Source of the DNA: Rhizophagus prolifer
Lineage: Eukaryota > Glomeromycota > Glomeromycetes > Glomerales > Glomeraceae
Assembly (NCBI GenBank): GCA_019425655.1
Contig: NQWY01033936.1
Coordinates: forward strand, 78,587-142,586
Direction of reading: 5' to 3'
Length of the DNA stretch: 64,000 nucleotides
Below are positions 47,081 to 57,310 of the stretch, piece by piece. Positions within the stretch are counted from its first letter, which is position 1. Every line of letters begins with the position of its first letter. The notes beneath the pieces were generated by a model. The model was not told where the DNA came from and searched no databases. It worked only from the letters and a program-made list of their open reading frames with translations. Position numbers and translations under genes: made by a program.

Positions 47081-49139
47081 GACTAGCTCCTTTTTCATTT
47101 TCAGATTGAACAGGTGCTTGAGATGCATCTACTGCTCCATCATTCACTTGAGCCACAATCAACTTATTCATCATCCCTGCACTCATGTGATAAAGCAGAT
47201 GGCAATGAATCGCCCATTCTCCTAAAGCATCGGCTGTTAATAACGCAGTAACTGTCTTTCCTGGTGGAACAATAACGGTATGTTTATTTGGTAAGTTTTC
47301 AGCTTGCTGACCATTTTCCAATTGCATGAACATGCCATGTAAATGCATTGGATGGGCCATCATGCTGTCATTCACGAACTTCAAACGAATACGTTCGCCA
47401 TATTTAACTTGTAACGGCTCAGCTTCGTTAAATTTCTTGCCATTAATGGTCCAGATATAACGCTCCATGTTACCGCCTAAACGAATAACAAGCTCTCGTT
47501 CTGGCGCACGTGTGTCTGGCTGAGGTGTTAAAGATTGCAAATCACTATATTGCAGCGCTTTCATACCTGCTGGTGTTGAAGCATTTGCCCAACCATAAAC
47601 TGGCTCATCTTTTTTGAACTTATTCTCAGATTGAGTCGGCATCTCATGCTTCATATTCATCATGGCGTGATCATGCTCGCTAGCTGACATTGCCTGCATA
47701 TCATGCTTCATTTCAGGCATCGCTGACATGTCATGCTTCATTTGCATCATAGGATGATCATGTTGGCTAGATGACATATTTTTCATGTCGTGGCCCATGT
47801 TCATCATTGTGTGATCATGATTAGTCTGGCCCTCTTCTTTTTTCATTTCAGGCATGGCCGACATATCATGCTTCATGTGCATCATAGAGTGATCATGTTC
47901 GTCAGATGACATATTTTTCATGTCATGATCCATGTTCATCATTGCATGATGATGGTTAGCACTATCTTGAACCGCCTCTTTTTTCATTACAGGCATTGAT
48001 GACATGTCATGTTGCATATTCATTTGATGGCCAGCATGTTCATCACTTCCTTCACCATGACTCATACCCATATCGTCCATGGTTAATAAAGCACGTGGGC
48101 GCGGCTGTGGCATTTGAATTGGCCCAACAACCTGCGTATTTTCATTGTGCAAAGTGCCAATAGCGAAACCACTACGGTCAATAGACTCTGCTTCAATCTG
48201 ATAATTTGGCTGTTTAGGTTCTACAATGACATCGTAAGTTTCCGCTGTGCCAATACGAAACTCGTCAATTACTACAGGCTTAACTGGCTGTCCGTCTGCA
48301 CTCACGACAGTCATTTTTAAGTTTGGAATTCTGACATCAAAAAATGACATTGCTGAAGCATTAATAAATCGTAATCGAACCTTATCGCCAGCTTTAAAAT
48401 TAGCTGTCCAGTTTTGCTCTGGTGTCTTGCCGTTAACTAAGAAGGTATAACCCGTCACATCAGACATATCTGTTTTTAACATCCGCATCTGATTCCACAT
48501 CGAACGATCTTGCCAAGTTGCCTTTAAGCCTTGTGCTTTAACTTGCTTCCAAACATCAGATACAGTTTCACGGCGGTTTTGATAATACTCAGCAGATTTC
48601 TTCAAATTCTTCATAATGCTATCGCTAGAAGAGTTATGAAAATCTGAAAGCATCACCACATAATCACGGTCAGTTTTTTCATGAGCAGCTACGGGTATTT
48701 TTCCTTTTGGATAAATCACGAGCGGGCCATATAAACCATCTTGCTCTTGGCCTTTACTATGGGCGTGATACCAATATGTGCCATTTTGTTTCACTTTAAA
48801 ACGGTAAACAAAATCTCTGTTTGGCGCGATTCCTTTAAAACCATTGAAACCCGGTACACCATCCATTAACCCAGGTAGTAATAAGCCATGCCAGTGTAAA
48901 GAGGTATCTTGATTCTTTAATTGGTTATGAACATGAATAACAGCCTCATCTCCTTCCTCAAACTCAAGGAGTGGTGCTGTAAACTTGCCATTTACGGTAA
49001 TTCGCTTGAGCGGCTGACCCGTAACATTGACCTGTTGTTCATTAATATTAAGGTGATATTCCTTAATTGCCGCGAGGGTCCATGGTGAAATCAATAGACC
49101 AAATACAGCGACGAGGCTGCTAATTGTTTTATGAGACAT
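47067..49139 (-). CDS. copA: multicopper oxidase CopA
   Basis: This 690-residue periplasmic multicopper oxidase has a Sec-type signal peptide (residues 1-23) without a twin-Arg motif. Copper motifs are SLHWHG, YWYHAHS, HPMHLHG and the C-terminal HCHLLYHM. Between the cupredoxin domains, residues about 360-510 form a Met/His/Asp-rich region of imperfect repeats (for example MKHDMSAMPEM). It oxidises Cu(I) in the periplasm to reduce copper toxicity. It is followed by copB in an overlapping operon. Confidence 0.9.
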   Translation of the reverse strand: MSHKTISSLVAVFGLLISPWTLAAIKEYHLNINEQQVNVTGQPLKRITVNGKFTAPLLEFEEGDEAVIHVHNQLKNQDTSLHWHGLLLPGLMDGVPGFNGFKGIAPNRDFVYRFKVKQNGTYWYHAHSKGQEQDGLYGPLVIYPKGKIPVAAHEKTDRDYVVMLSDFHNSSSDSIMKNLKKSAEYYQNRRETVSDVWKQVKAQGLKATWQDRSMWNQMRMLKTDMSDVTGYTFLVNGKTPEQNWTANFKAGDKVRLRFINASAMSFFDVRIPNLKMTVVSADGQPVKPVVIDEFRIGTAETYDVIVEPKQPNYQIEAESIDRSGFAIGTLHNENTQVVGPIQMPQPRPRALLTMDDMGMSHGEGSDEHAGHQMNMQHDMSSMPVMKKEAVQDSANHHHAMMNMDHDMKNMSSDEHDHSMMHMKHDMSAMPEMKKEEGQTNHDHTMMNMGHDMKNMSSSQHDHPMMQMKHDMSAMPEMKHDMQAMSASEHDHAMMNMKHEMPTQSENKFKKDEPVYGWANASTPAGMKALQYSDLQSLTPQPDTRAPERELVIRLGGNMERYIWTINGKKFNEAEPLQVKYGERIRLKFVNDSMMAHPMHLHGMFMQLENGQQAENLPNKHTVIVPPGKTVTALLTADALGEWAIHCHLLYHMSAGMMNKLIVAQVNDGAVDASQAPVQSENEKGASHAHH
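47640..48040 (-). repeat. imperfect Met/His repeats inside copA
   Basis: Four or five imperfect units of about 60-90 bp encode HDHxMMxMxHDM-type segments, including repeated MKHDMSAMPEM and MGHDMKNMSS. Such repeats can expand or shrink between strains and probably bind Cu(I). Confidence 0.8.
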
Positions 49140-49178
49140 TGCTGTAATCCTTTGAACTAAAAAATAAGTAAGAAAGGA

Positions 49179-49577
49179 TTAAGCTTTTGGAGGACGTAAG
49201 ATTTCTTGCCAGTATCCGGCTAAATGTTGAGCCTGATAAATACTACTAAATTGAGATGAAATAGGAATAAATGATGTTTCAATATCTGGTACAGCTTGCT
49301 GTAAAGCCAGATTCACCATTTGGCAATGGACTGGGTTACAGTCTTGGCAGTGTTCACCATGTTGATGAGAAACTTTAACCATAGATTGATGACATATCGC
49401 CTGATCATCAGCTTGAACATGCATAGTGTGATGTGTCATTTGTTGACTATGGCATGGCATTGTATGAAGATCATGCTGCATAGGCATCTGAGCAACAGAC
49501 ACGCCACTCCACCCAATGACCAAAGTCATTAGGAACACAAACCAAGCATACTTGCGTAAGTGTTGCAGCGTCATCAT
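49179..49577 (-). CDS. small periplasmic His/Met/Cys-rich protein of the cop operon
   Basis: This 132-residue protein has an N-terminal membrane or signal segment (WFVFLMTLVIGWSGVSVAQ) and many His, Met and Cys residues (MPCHSQQMTHHTMH, HQHGEHCQDCNPVHC). It precedes copA by 39 bp and looks like the first gene of the copper operon. A copper-binding or chaperone role is likely by composition and context; I do not recognise a named family. Confidence 0.6.
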   Translation of the reverse strand: MMTLQHLRKYAWFVFLMTLVIGWSGVSVAQMPMQHDLHTMPCHSQQMTHHTMHVQADDQAICHQSMVKVSHQHGEHCQDCNPVHCQMVNLALQQAVPDIETSFIPISSQFSSIYQAQHLAGYWQEILRPPKA

Positions 49578-49675
49578 TTATTGCCTTGAGCAATCCATTT
49601 ACCTATGGGATATAAGCATAACCAAGTTTTAAAACAGATACAATTTTACATCTTAATTGATTGTTTTTATGGTCA

Positions 49676-50497
49676 TTAAGCAAACGGAGCTTGATGCTGA
49701 AGAATTAAATCAATCACTTCTAATACACCTTCTCGTTCATTACTTACCGTTGTATAAGGTGCTACTGCTTTTAAAGCTTCAATAGCATTTTCAACCGCAA
49801 ACCCATAACCAACTGCTTTAATCATCTGAATATCATTATTGTTATCGCCAATCGCAACCACTTGATTAGCTTCAATCTGCCATTTTTGCAATAATAGCTT
49901 CAAACCATGTGCTTTATGTTGGTCCGGAAGTATCAAATCGATAAAACCAAAACCACTTGAAACAGGAACCAATATTTTATCTGCCACAAAACTTTGCTTC
50001 TGAAAATGTTCAAAAATTGCAAAACTTTCGTTTTCCTGAGCAGTAAAAGTAATTTTACACACCAGATCATCTAACGTATAAAAGTCATCGATAACTGTCA
50101 GCTTCTCAAAATATCGAGCAACTTTAGCGTAGTCCTCTGCATTCATACTCCTATGTACATAAGCGCTCTGTTTTCCACAGATCACCATAGTCGAGGTATA
50201 CACAGAGTCAATCGCTTTTAGAATCTTACCAAACTGTTCTTTGCTTAAATGGGCAAAAGCAATTTCTTGCCCTGCATCGACAACATGTGCCCCATTTTCT
50301 GCAATGAAAGCAATTTCATGATTAATTTCTGGAAAATAGGTCACAAGCTTTGCGAGTTGGTTACCGCTGGCCACCACAAAATGAATATTATTTTGTTTTA
50401 ATTGTTCATACTGTTTTAAAAAACGTGCTTTGTTGTACTGCTTCTTAGAATTAAGAAAAGTCCCATCCATATCTACCGCTAAAATTTTTACCGACAT
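49676..50497 (-). CDS. HAD-superfamily phosphatase, Cof type
   Basis: This 273-residue protein has HAD motif I (VDMDGTFLNS), motif II (VVASGNQ), a Lys-containing motif III and motif IV (AIGDNNNDIQMI), with a Cof-type cap domain. Such enzymes dephosphorylate sugar phosphates or cofactors. It is not in an obvious operon and the substrate is unknown. Confidence 0.78.
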   Translation of the reverse strand: MSVKILAVDMDGTFLNSKKQYNKARFLKQYEQLKQNNIHFVVASGNQLAKLVTYFPEINHEIAFIAENGAHVVDAGQEIAFAHLSKEQFGKILKAIDSVYTSTMVICGKQSAYVHRSMNAEDYAKVARYFEKLTVIDDFYTLDDLVCKITFTAQENESFAIFEHFQKQSFVADKILVPVSSGFGFIDLILPDQHKAHGLKLLLQKWQIEANQVVAIGDNNNDIQMIKAVGYGFAVENAIEALKAVAPYTTVSNEREGVLEVIDLILQHQAPFA

Positions 50498-50683
50498 TAA
50501 TTATCAAGATCTCTTACTAAAAACTTATTAAAGCAAATTTAGCTTTACTTTTCATGACACTTTTACAGTTTTCTACTCATCTATCCATAAAAGGTTTTAC
50601 ACAGCTCCATCTCGTTTTTTGCACAGGTTATTTTTTAGTAAAGCTCAATAAAAAATCAGGTAATAAAATATTCAATATGCGTA

Positions 50684-50711
50684 AAAAAAGAACGCCAAAA
50701 CGTTCTTTTTT
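50684..50711 (-). terminator. bidirectional terminator after filF
   Basis: The perfect stem AAAAAAGAACG / CGTTCTTTTTT with a 6-nt loop lies 70 bp beyond the filF stop. It ends the fil operon on the reverse strand. The remainder of 50498-50781 holds the promoter of the HAD gene. Confidence 0.8.
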
Positions 50712-50781
50712 CATAGCTTTTGTCTAGAGAATAAACGGTTGATCTAATTTTGTCCGCTTTTGCGGTCTTTTTTTATATTTT

Positions 50782-52674
50782 TTATTTTGTCTTAATTTGA
50801 TAACAATCAGCCGTCCGAATTGTTATCGTTCCACTCATTCTCTGAGCTAAAGCTTTATCATCTTCTGTAGGAGCAGGGCTCACATCTTTAATATTATTAT
50901 AGACTCGTTGATAGAAGGCATATGGGTTTAACCATGAGACTGTCTTGTTATCATAAGTTGTAAGGTTAATGCCATTTACCTGCCCTTGTAATAAGTTAGC
51001 AACGTTAATTTTTGCCCCACTTACAATTAACGCCTGACTACCAGTAGCAGAAGTACTTTGCACAACATTCGAGTTTAACCCAGCCAAAATACCATTTAGA
51101 TTACCTAATTTAGGTTCAGCAAAAATCATTTTTACTGTAATTGATTTATCATTTGAAGCAGACTCAGTACCACCTGTTGTTCCTATGCGGTACTGTTGAA
51201 CGCCATTATTATCAATTAAAGTATTATCTGAAACCACACCGCACTGACCAGACATATCCGTTGCTGTTGCATTAGGTTTAATATCAGTACGAATATCACC
51301 ATTTTCATCAATCACAATACCTAAATCGATTGGTGAAATTCCAGCGGTATCAAATTTAATATTTAAAGTACCATATAACGGGAAAATATAAGTTTGTCCA
51401 GCGCTCACATTTTTAGAAGTTCTAAAGATATCTTTTGCAAGATAACTTGCTGGAGTCACTTTATATATATCTAGAGAACCATTATAGTTTTGATTGCCTA
51501 TACTTTGACGCCAAAGCGCATACTGTTGAGGATTTGGTGTTTTACTATTTGTCGCGCCTAAATACAAACTTTCTCGACCAGCAATAAATGAATCATTTAA
51601 TAATTTACCTTGATAAATCAGTAAATCCTCATCACTATTAGCTGAAGCTTTTAAATGGAATGGTTGTGTTGATTTAATCTCAGTCTGTAATGGATCAAGC
51701 CATGTTGTTTGAGCATTTGCAGTAAGTTGAGCTGGTTTAGCCTTAGTTAATACTTCCATTACGGCTGTAACTGTTGAGTAACCATAACCAAATGTATAGC
51801 CTTGGCGATCTGAAAGTAAGAATAAATTACCTATCACGTGTTGGGTATTGGCTGCATTTTTTGGACAATCCGCTAAATTCGCTAAATTACATCCATAAAA
51901 ATTCTCAGAGACTAAATTAGGTTGAGCTAGCGTCAAGTAATCCGACTGATATAAACCCACTAAACTTAAATGAGCCAATTGAGTTACTAAAGCAAAAGCT
52001 TGAGAATCATCAATTTGACTAACATCTAACCAAGGTTTCAAAATACCAGCGTATGCACCACTTTTCCATTCAGCAGCAGTAACATTTTGAAGTACAACAT
52101 TTAAAGTGTTTTTCTTATCCTCAGTAAATAGTGTAGGTTGTATATCTCCAACAACATTGTCGCCACGTTCTAAACCAACGCTTTGAAAGAGTTTAACTAA
52201 TGCCATCGCTACACGAATGGTCGGATCATCTTGAGTCAATGAAACTGGTGCTACCCCTGTTAAAGCCGTAGCCATATCCATTACTTTCAAACGTGGCGGA
52301 ACAATTAATTTAATTTTTGAAATATTATCTAAATTGATAGAGCCCAAATCAATTTTCGTTTTAGTTTGAGTTCCTTGTAAAAAGAAGTTCGCTGTATCAC
52401 CAACTTTACATGTACCAACTATACTATTGCCTGATGCTTTAGTAACAAAGCTCTGATTTGCAGTACTACTACAGGTAAAATTAAGCCCCGCAACAGGATA
52501 ATCGAGTGAAAACTGTAAACAACCATCACTTGATGCAGCACAACTTCCATTTGCATTTGAACTGCCGGAACCACTTGTAGGGTCTTCATTAATGGTTGAG
52601 CTACCACCACCACAACCATTCAGCATCATTGCTAATGTGGTTAATGCAAAAGGCCATAATAATTTTTTATTCAT
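50782..52674 (-). CDS. filF: lipoprotein FilF
   Basis: This 630-residue lipoprotein has the lipobox LNGC with Cys21, then a Gly/Ser linker and a large exported domain. FilF closes the fil operon in Acinetobacter, whose products have been annotated as pilus assembly proteins, though their function is not established. The neighbours filE (29 bp) and filD keep the expected order. No catalytic motif was recognised. Confidence 0.78.
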   Translation of the reverse strand: MNKKLLWPFALTTLAMMLNGCGGGSSTINEDPTSGSGSSNANGSCAASSDGCLQFSLDYPVAGLNFTCSSTANQSFVTKASGNSIVGTCKVGDTANFFLQGTQTKTKIDLGSINLDNISKIKLIVPPRLKVMDMATALTGVAPVSLTQDDPTIRVAMALVKLFQSVGLERGDNVVGDIQPTLFTEDKKNTLNVVLQNVTAAEWKSGAYAGILKPWLDVSQIDDSQAFALVTQLAHLSLVGLYQSDYLTLAQPNLVSENFYGCNLANLADCPKNAANTQHVIGNLFLLSDRQGYTFGYGYSTVTAVMEVLTKAKPAQLTANAQTTWLDPLQTEIKSTQPFHLKASANSDEDLLIYQGKLLNDSFIAGRESLYLGATNSKTPNPQQYALWRQSIGNQNYNGSLDIYKVTPASYLAKDIFRTSKNVSAGQTYIFPLYGTLNIKFDTAGISPIDLGIVIDENGDIRTDIKPNATATDMSGQCGVVSDNTLIDNNGVQQYRIGTTGGTESASNDKSITVKMIFAEPKLGNLNGILAGLNSNVVQSTSATGSQALIVSGAKINVANLLQGQVNGINLTTYDNKTVSWLNPYAFYQRVYNNIKDVSPAPTEDDKALAQRMSGTITIRTADCYQIKTK

Positions 52675-52703
52675 TAGATACTCTACCCATTCTTACTTAA
52701 TTT

Positions 52704-53846
52704 TTAGCGTAATACCGAAATTTGAATCTGTCCCTGATTAGATAATTCATGTTCCTCTACATCTACAGAGGAAGATAAAGGAGTTAACATCATATAACGT
52801 GCATGAGGTGGTACTTTTAAAGTACCTTGAATCGATGCATGTTGTAATATTGTAGAAGGATAAGACTTGCTCTTGAAACCACTTGCACCCTCTAAAATAC
52901 AGCCCTTCTCATCTAAAAATATAGCTAAAGGCCAATAATATAGAGGTGTCGAATTACTCGCTGCAAAAGACATCAGCTGTAAATGTTGTACAGATGGATC
53001 TAATTTTACCAACTCATATTCAAACTTTTCTTTTAATGGCTTTCGAGGCCATAAATTTACGTCTTTTTTATCACCAAGTACTTTGATTGACTTTTTGTAG
53101 CCTTGAACAAAACACTTATCTTGTTCAAAAGTCGTTTCTAGGTCTTTTTGAGATAGTCGTATATAAGTTGGCGCTAAAATAATTGCTGCTTGATCATCTT
53201 GAGATTGTTTATTGAAGAGTTGTTCTAAGGTGGATTTACTGACCCCCTTTTTACGTTCAATAAACTCTGTTCGCCCTAAACCATCGGGCATCACATAAAA
53301 GCGTTTTTTTCCTTCAAGATTAAATTCTTGATCTTCTAAATACTCATTATTTACATACTCTACGCCATCAATACTCGTAAATTTAGATGGATCATTTGGC
53401 GAATTTTGAGTTGAAACAGTTTGTGAAGTGCTTGGTACAGATGGGGGACTTTTAACTGGAGTACTTTGTTCTTTAATAGTACTACTTTGTTTTTTAACTT
53501 CATTCTTCTGAGCTTCACTAACCGTTACAGGACGCTCTGAATTTAATTTTTTACTAACGTGTGGTTCAAACTTTTTAGGCACTCTTGAATTTTGAATATT
53601 TTCTTTAGGTGCTTCTTGAACAGGTTTAGCATCTACACTCGGCTGTACAACTTGTTTCGGTGCTTCCACTCTAATATTTGATTGTTTCTGTTCGACTTTT
53701 TTACTGGGTACAATCATTGGTCGACCATCTGGATCAATGATTGTATAGAAACCATCTGCATAAGATACAGAAATACTTGCTATTGCAATGCATAAAGCCG
53801 AAATAGCAAATTTAGGTCGAAACATCCTTTTATATTGTTTTACCAT
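52704..53846 (-). CDS. filE: FilE, putative pilus assembly protein
   Basis: This 380-residue protein has an N-terminal signal peptide (MFRPKFAISALCIAIASISVSYA; an inner ATG at 53828 is an alternative start). A short YTIIDPDGRPMIVPS segment and a long low-complexity linker rich in Gln, Lys, Ser and Pro follow, then a globular C-terminal domain. It overlaps the filD end by 7 bp. Assigned from operon position and this architecture. Confidence 0.75.
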   Translation of the reverse strand: MVKQYKRMFRPKFAISALCIAIASISVSYADGFYTIIDPDGRPMIVPSKKVEQKQSNIRVEAPKQVVQPSVDAKPVQEAPKENIQNSRVPKKFEPHVSKKLNSERPVTVSEAQKNEVKKQSSTIKEQSTPVKSPPSVPSTSQTVSTQNSPNDPSKFTSIDGVEYVNNEYLEDQEFNLEGKKRFYVMPDGLGRTEFIERKKGVSKSTLEQLFNKQSQDDQAAIILAPTYIRLSQKDLETTFEQDKCFVQGYKKSIKVLGDKKDVNLWPRKPLKEKFEYELVKLDPSVQHLQLMSFAASNSTPLYYWPLAIFLDEKGCILEGASGFKSKSYPSTILQHASIQGTLKVPPHARYMMLTPLSSSVDVEEHELSNQGQIQISVLR

Positions 53847-55510
53847 TTTGTTCTATAGCTCAAACCAAGTACTGTAACTTTTGTATTCGTTTTTACATCT
53901 AAACCAGAATAAGGGTTTAATAAAATATTATCGACACCACACTTATTGGTTAATGTACTTGTACAAGCTGGAATATTGTCACGACTACGTAAGAAACCCA
54001 CTGAAAGATCAAGATCAGTATCCGCATCAAAACGATATCCCACCCCAAGACCAAATAATTGCGCATTATTGATTGGAACCATGGTATTACGTTTATCATC
54101 AGGGATCGAACTGGCACGCGGCTCGTAACCTGCTCTCAATTTCAAACGATCAGTTGCTGAATATTCAAGACCAATCCCCCAACTCCACGGTGAAGTAAAT
54201 TTTAATGGCAGTGCCAATGAGTTATCAGTAACATCATTAGATAAAAGTTTGGCCACTTTTAATAGCGAAATTTGGCGATCAAATTCGAATTTAAACTTGT
54301 CCCAAGCAGAATAATCGGTCCATCCTACATCAAAGTTAACTTGTAAATCTGGTAATATTTTATACTTAATCCCCGCCTGGAAATGTGCAGGGTATTCCAG
54401 ATCCATCGCGACCAAGCCAGACTCAACATTAGGTATATAGCCTGGTAATCCAAGAATTGCACCTAAAATCTGACCGGAAGGTGATGTATTGATAGCATTG
54501 ATCAGTTCTTGAGGCGCCTTGGCATTATCAATCATGTACTTGCCTTTTAAGCGCATTTTAGCAGCACTTTGATAAACCATACCAAACCCAAAATCATCTG
54601 TTGGTTCCCAGAGTAAGCCTAGGTTATAACTTGGACTCAATGATTGTTCTAATGAAACCTGTAACGCTCCCATTTTATTAAATGGATTCATACCCTCTTG
54701 GGCATTACACATACCAAATAATAATAAGTCCGTAATCATGTCCCTATTATTTTTAAAGGGTGCACATACCACTTCATCTACCATGCGCAATACACCAATC
54801 ATTTCATTCGGAAAACGTAGATCGGTTTTCAGTGCAATTGCGTTGTAAGACATCCCGACAGAAGCGCCAATTGATAAATGGTCATTTACTTGATAGCCAA
54901 AAGAGGGGGATAAATAAGTGATTCGCTCTACTGCAACTTGCTGCCCCATGTAATTACCCGGATTACCATTCTCTGCGCCAAACCCTGCCACTAACGGCGC
55001 ATATATTGCTGTTGCATAGGTAACTTTTGAACCAGGTGGCTTATAGGCAATTCCGGCTGTAGGGGCAACTAATGGATACCCTGCTCCGAGATCAACCATT
55101 TTTTTAAGAATAGGTACATATAGGCTTGCGTACTCGACATCGCCATGAACTGTTCCTTTGAAATCTGTACAAATATTAGCAGAAACTTCTGGACCATCAT
55201 TACAAACGAGAGGGTCATCTGAATAACCAAAAATGTTATAGCCAGGAGGAGCTGAAAATTCACGCTGGATATCAAAGTTAGCCAAAATCCCCTGCACATC
55301 GGTTTGTAGCCCATCAATTTTTGCTAAGGCCGCAGGGTTAAAATGAACTGCACTAATTCCAGGAGGATCCGCTGTTACAGCATTCCCCATCGCCAGTGAA
55401 CGAATATCAACAGCTAAGTTTTGTCCTAATTGAGCATTGGCAAAGCTAGAAAAACCGGAGATAACAATTGCCGCCGTTAGAGGACATAATTTAGGATATT
55501 TCACCTGCAT
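53840..55510 (-). CDS. filD: FilD, OmpP1/FadL-family outer-membrane protein
   Basis: This 556-residue protein has a signal peptide (ending ANAQ), NAVTADPPGISAVHFNPAALA near the N-terminus, and a C-terminal barrel ending in SYRTKW. This is the FadL/TodX-type beta-barrel for hydrophobic compounds. It lies 6 bp after filC and overlaps filE, all one operon. Confidence 0.8.
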   Translation of the reverse strand: MQVKYPKLCPLTAAIVISGFSSFANAQLGQNLAVDIRSLAMGNAVTADPPGISAVHFNPAALAKIDGLQTDVQGILANFDIQREFSAPPGYNIFGYSDDPLVCNDGPEVSANICTDFKGTVHGDVEYASLYVPILKKMVDLGAGYPLVAPTAGIAYKPPGSKVTYATAIYAPLVAGFGAENGNPGNYMGQQVAVERITYLSPSFGYQVNDHLSIGASVGMSYNAIALKTDLRFPNEMIGVLRMVDEVVCAPFKNNRDMITDLLLFGMCNAQEGMNPFNKMGALQVSLEQSLSPSYNLGLLWEPTDDFGFGMVYQSAAKMRLKGKYMIDNAKAPQELINAINTSPSGQILGAILGLPGYIPNVESGLVAMDLEYPAHFQAGIKYKILPDLQVNFDVGWTDYSAWDKFKFEFDRQISLLKVAKLLSNDVTDNSLALPLKFTSPWSWGIGLEYSATDRLKLRAGYEPRASSIPDDKRNTMVPINNAQLFGLGVGYRFDADTDLDLSVGFLRSRDNIPACTSTLTNKCGVDNILLNPYSGLDVKTNTKVTVLGLSYRTKW

Positions 55511-55516
55511 ATCTCC

Positions 55517-56338
55517 TTATTTTTGTTTTTTATTAAAACCTAAAATATCTAACGGGAAAGACAGACCAAGTGAAATATCTGGCGCATCTTCAGTTAAACC
55601 AATACCAACCGTACCGTTAACAATCGTATCTGGTGAAACACGAACACCTAGAGCAAAAGATAACATTCCGCTACTTTGATCTGGTGATTTATAAGAGTCT
55701 CCATTGTCAAACTGGAATTCAGCATTCATGTTAAAACTTTGCTGATATGACATTGTTAAAGACACGTCATAGTTAAATGAATAGGCAAAACCAAACGAGA
55801 ACCCACCACTAATCCCTGGATCAAATGAAGTTAAATTGCGTGAACCACGTGCTTGATTAAGACCGCTTTCTTTAAAACCATAGTTAGCCGATGCTGAAGC
55901 AAACAGAACAACTGGATCGATATATTTACGGGTACTTGCACCTACACCAACTGAGTAATAACCTTTACCTGTTGAAAGTTCATCTATACCAATTTCATAA
56001 GGACTATCACCTGTTTTTGTAGAGACACTACCGAAAAGAACAAGTGGTAAACGACCCTGCTTTAACGGAAAGGGTTCCCAACGTGCACCAAGAGAAATAT
56101 CCCCTAAACCAGCTGTTGTTTTATCTTTAATAATTTCAGACTTTGCAACAAAAGGAAGAGTTGCTGACAAAGTTAAATTATCCAATACCCCATATTGAAA
56201 AGTAAAACTGTTTGTCAATGTATGGTTAGCATCTTCTTCAACACGTAAACGGTTTAATTGGGAAGAGCTATCAGATAAAGCTAAGTCAATACGAGTATCG
56301 CGGTAGTAAGTGTAATCGAGGTCATAATAAGAGGTGGC
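55517..56338 (-). pseudogene. filC: filC, 5'-truncated
   Basis: The preserved part encodes an outer-membrane beta-barrel (YGVLDNLTLSATLPFV ... GLSFPLDI). The in-frame coding character extends upstream of the only possible start (a TTG at 56218) through FATSYYDLDYTYYRD. It then runs into the terminator of filA without a signal peptide or normal start codon. The 5' part of filC appears to be lost. The filB gene, expected between filA and filC, is also absent. Whether a residual product is made is unclear. Confidence 0.65.
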
Positions 56339-56342
56339 AAAT

Positions 56343-56370
56343 AAAAAAGCGCGTATAAACGCGCTTTTTT
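56343..56370 (-). terminator. terminator after filA
   Basis: The perfect 11-bp stem AAAAAAGCGCG / CGCGCTTTTTT with a 6-nt loop starts 14 bp beyond the filA stop. It directly abuts the truncated filC sequence, marking the likely edge of a deletion. Confidence 0.8.
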
Positions 56371-56383
56371 ATCACTCTTTAAA

Positions 56384-57163
56384 TTAGTGACCAGAAATAG
56401 TAATTGTAGACGTTCCTACATTTAAACCTTGAATTTCTAAATCACCAATTGAAGCATTACCCGCTGCACCCAAGTGTACGCCTTGTGCATAAACGTTCAT
56501 ACCTTGTGTACTATTATTTTGGATACGTAAACCTGTAGGCACAACAGAAATGTTCGCATTCACATCCAAATCACCAGTTGTATTACCTGAACCACGAACC
56601 ATTACTTTGTCTAGGACAATTTTACCACCACCAGCAGCATCATTAATACCGAAGTTAGATAGTGTTAAACCACCTTGCAAGCTAGAGTTCACTTTGATCA
56701 TCGCGCCTTGCGGAGTAGAACCTAACTGAACATTCGCAGAAATTTGACCTAAAGATAAATCTAAGCCTGAAATAATCTCAGTCGGAGCTGTTTCAGTAAT
56801 ACCACGTACAGCAGTAGTCGTATTTAATGTACCAGAAGTACCCACGCCAATTGAACCTACATGTACATCAACAGCACCTACTGTTGCTGCGACGTTTAAG
56901 AAAGCACCATTTGAACCTGAAGCACCATTTGTATCAATTTTTAAATCTAAAAGATTACCTGTACCTTTTTGAGTTACCGTTACACCACTAATTGCGATTG
57001 AACCTGCTGTCCCTGAAGCACCAGTGATCCCGGTTGATGATGCTAAACCATCATTATCGTGTAAATACAGTTTATCAATAGAAATACCACCAGAACCTAA
57101 AGCAATACCGATATTAATACCATCTTGACCTGTAGCTGCACTAAGCGCTGCATCGTCAAAGGG
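56384..57163 (-). pseudogene. filA: filA, 5'-truncated
   Basis: An open frame of 259 codons encodes FilA-type sequence starting FDDAALSAATGQDGINIGIAL and continuing with Gly/Ala/Thr-rich repeats to TSTITISGH. A stop codon (57164-57166) lies directly upstream, and no signal peptide or start precedes the 'ATGQDGI' segment found near the N-terminus of FilA proteins. About 20-25 N-terminal residues and the promoter seem to be deleted. An internal ATG at 56845 would not give an exported protein. Confidence 0.7.
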
Positions 57164-57310
57164 TCACACTTTCTTAAATATGCAGACCAATTATGCTTAA
57201 GTTGTAACGAAAAATAGATGATTTTATCGACGAAAAGTTAAACTCTTACCGCCTAGATGACTGATGAACTATAAGTTGTAGTAAACTAGGCGACCTCTTC
57301 CAAACTTGTC

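Noticed and set aside
56384-56845. Complete 153-residue FilA-like gene starting at 56845
   Set aside because: The same frame stays open and FilA-like for another 106 codons upstream, so the internal ATG is not the natural start. The gene is truncated instead.
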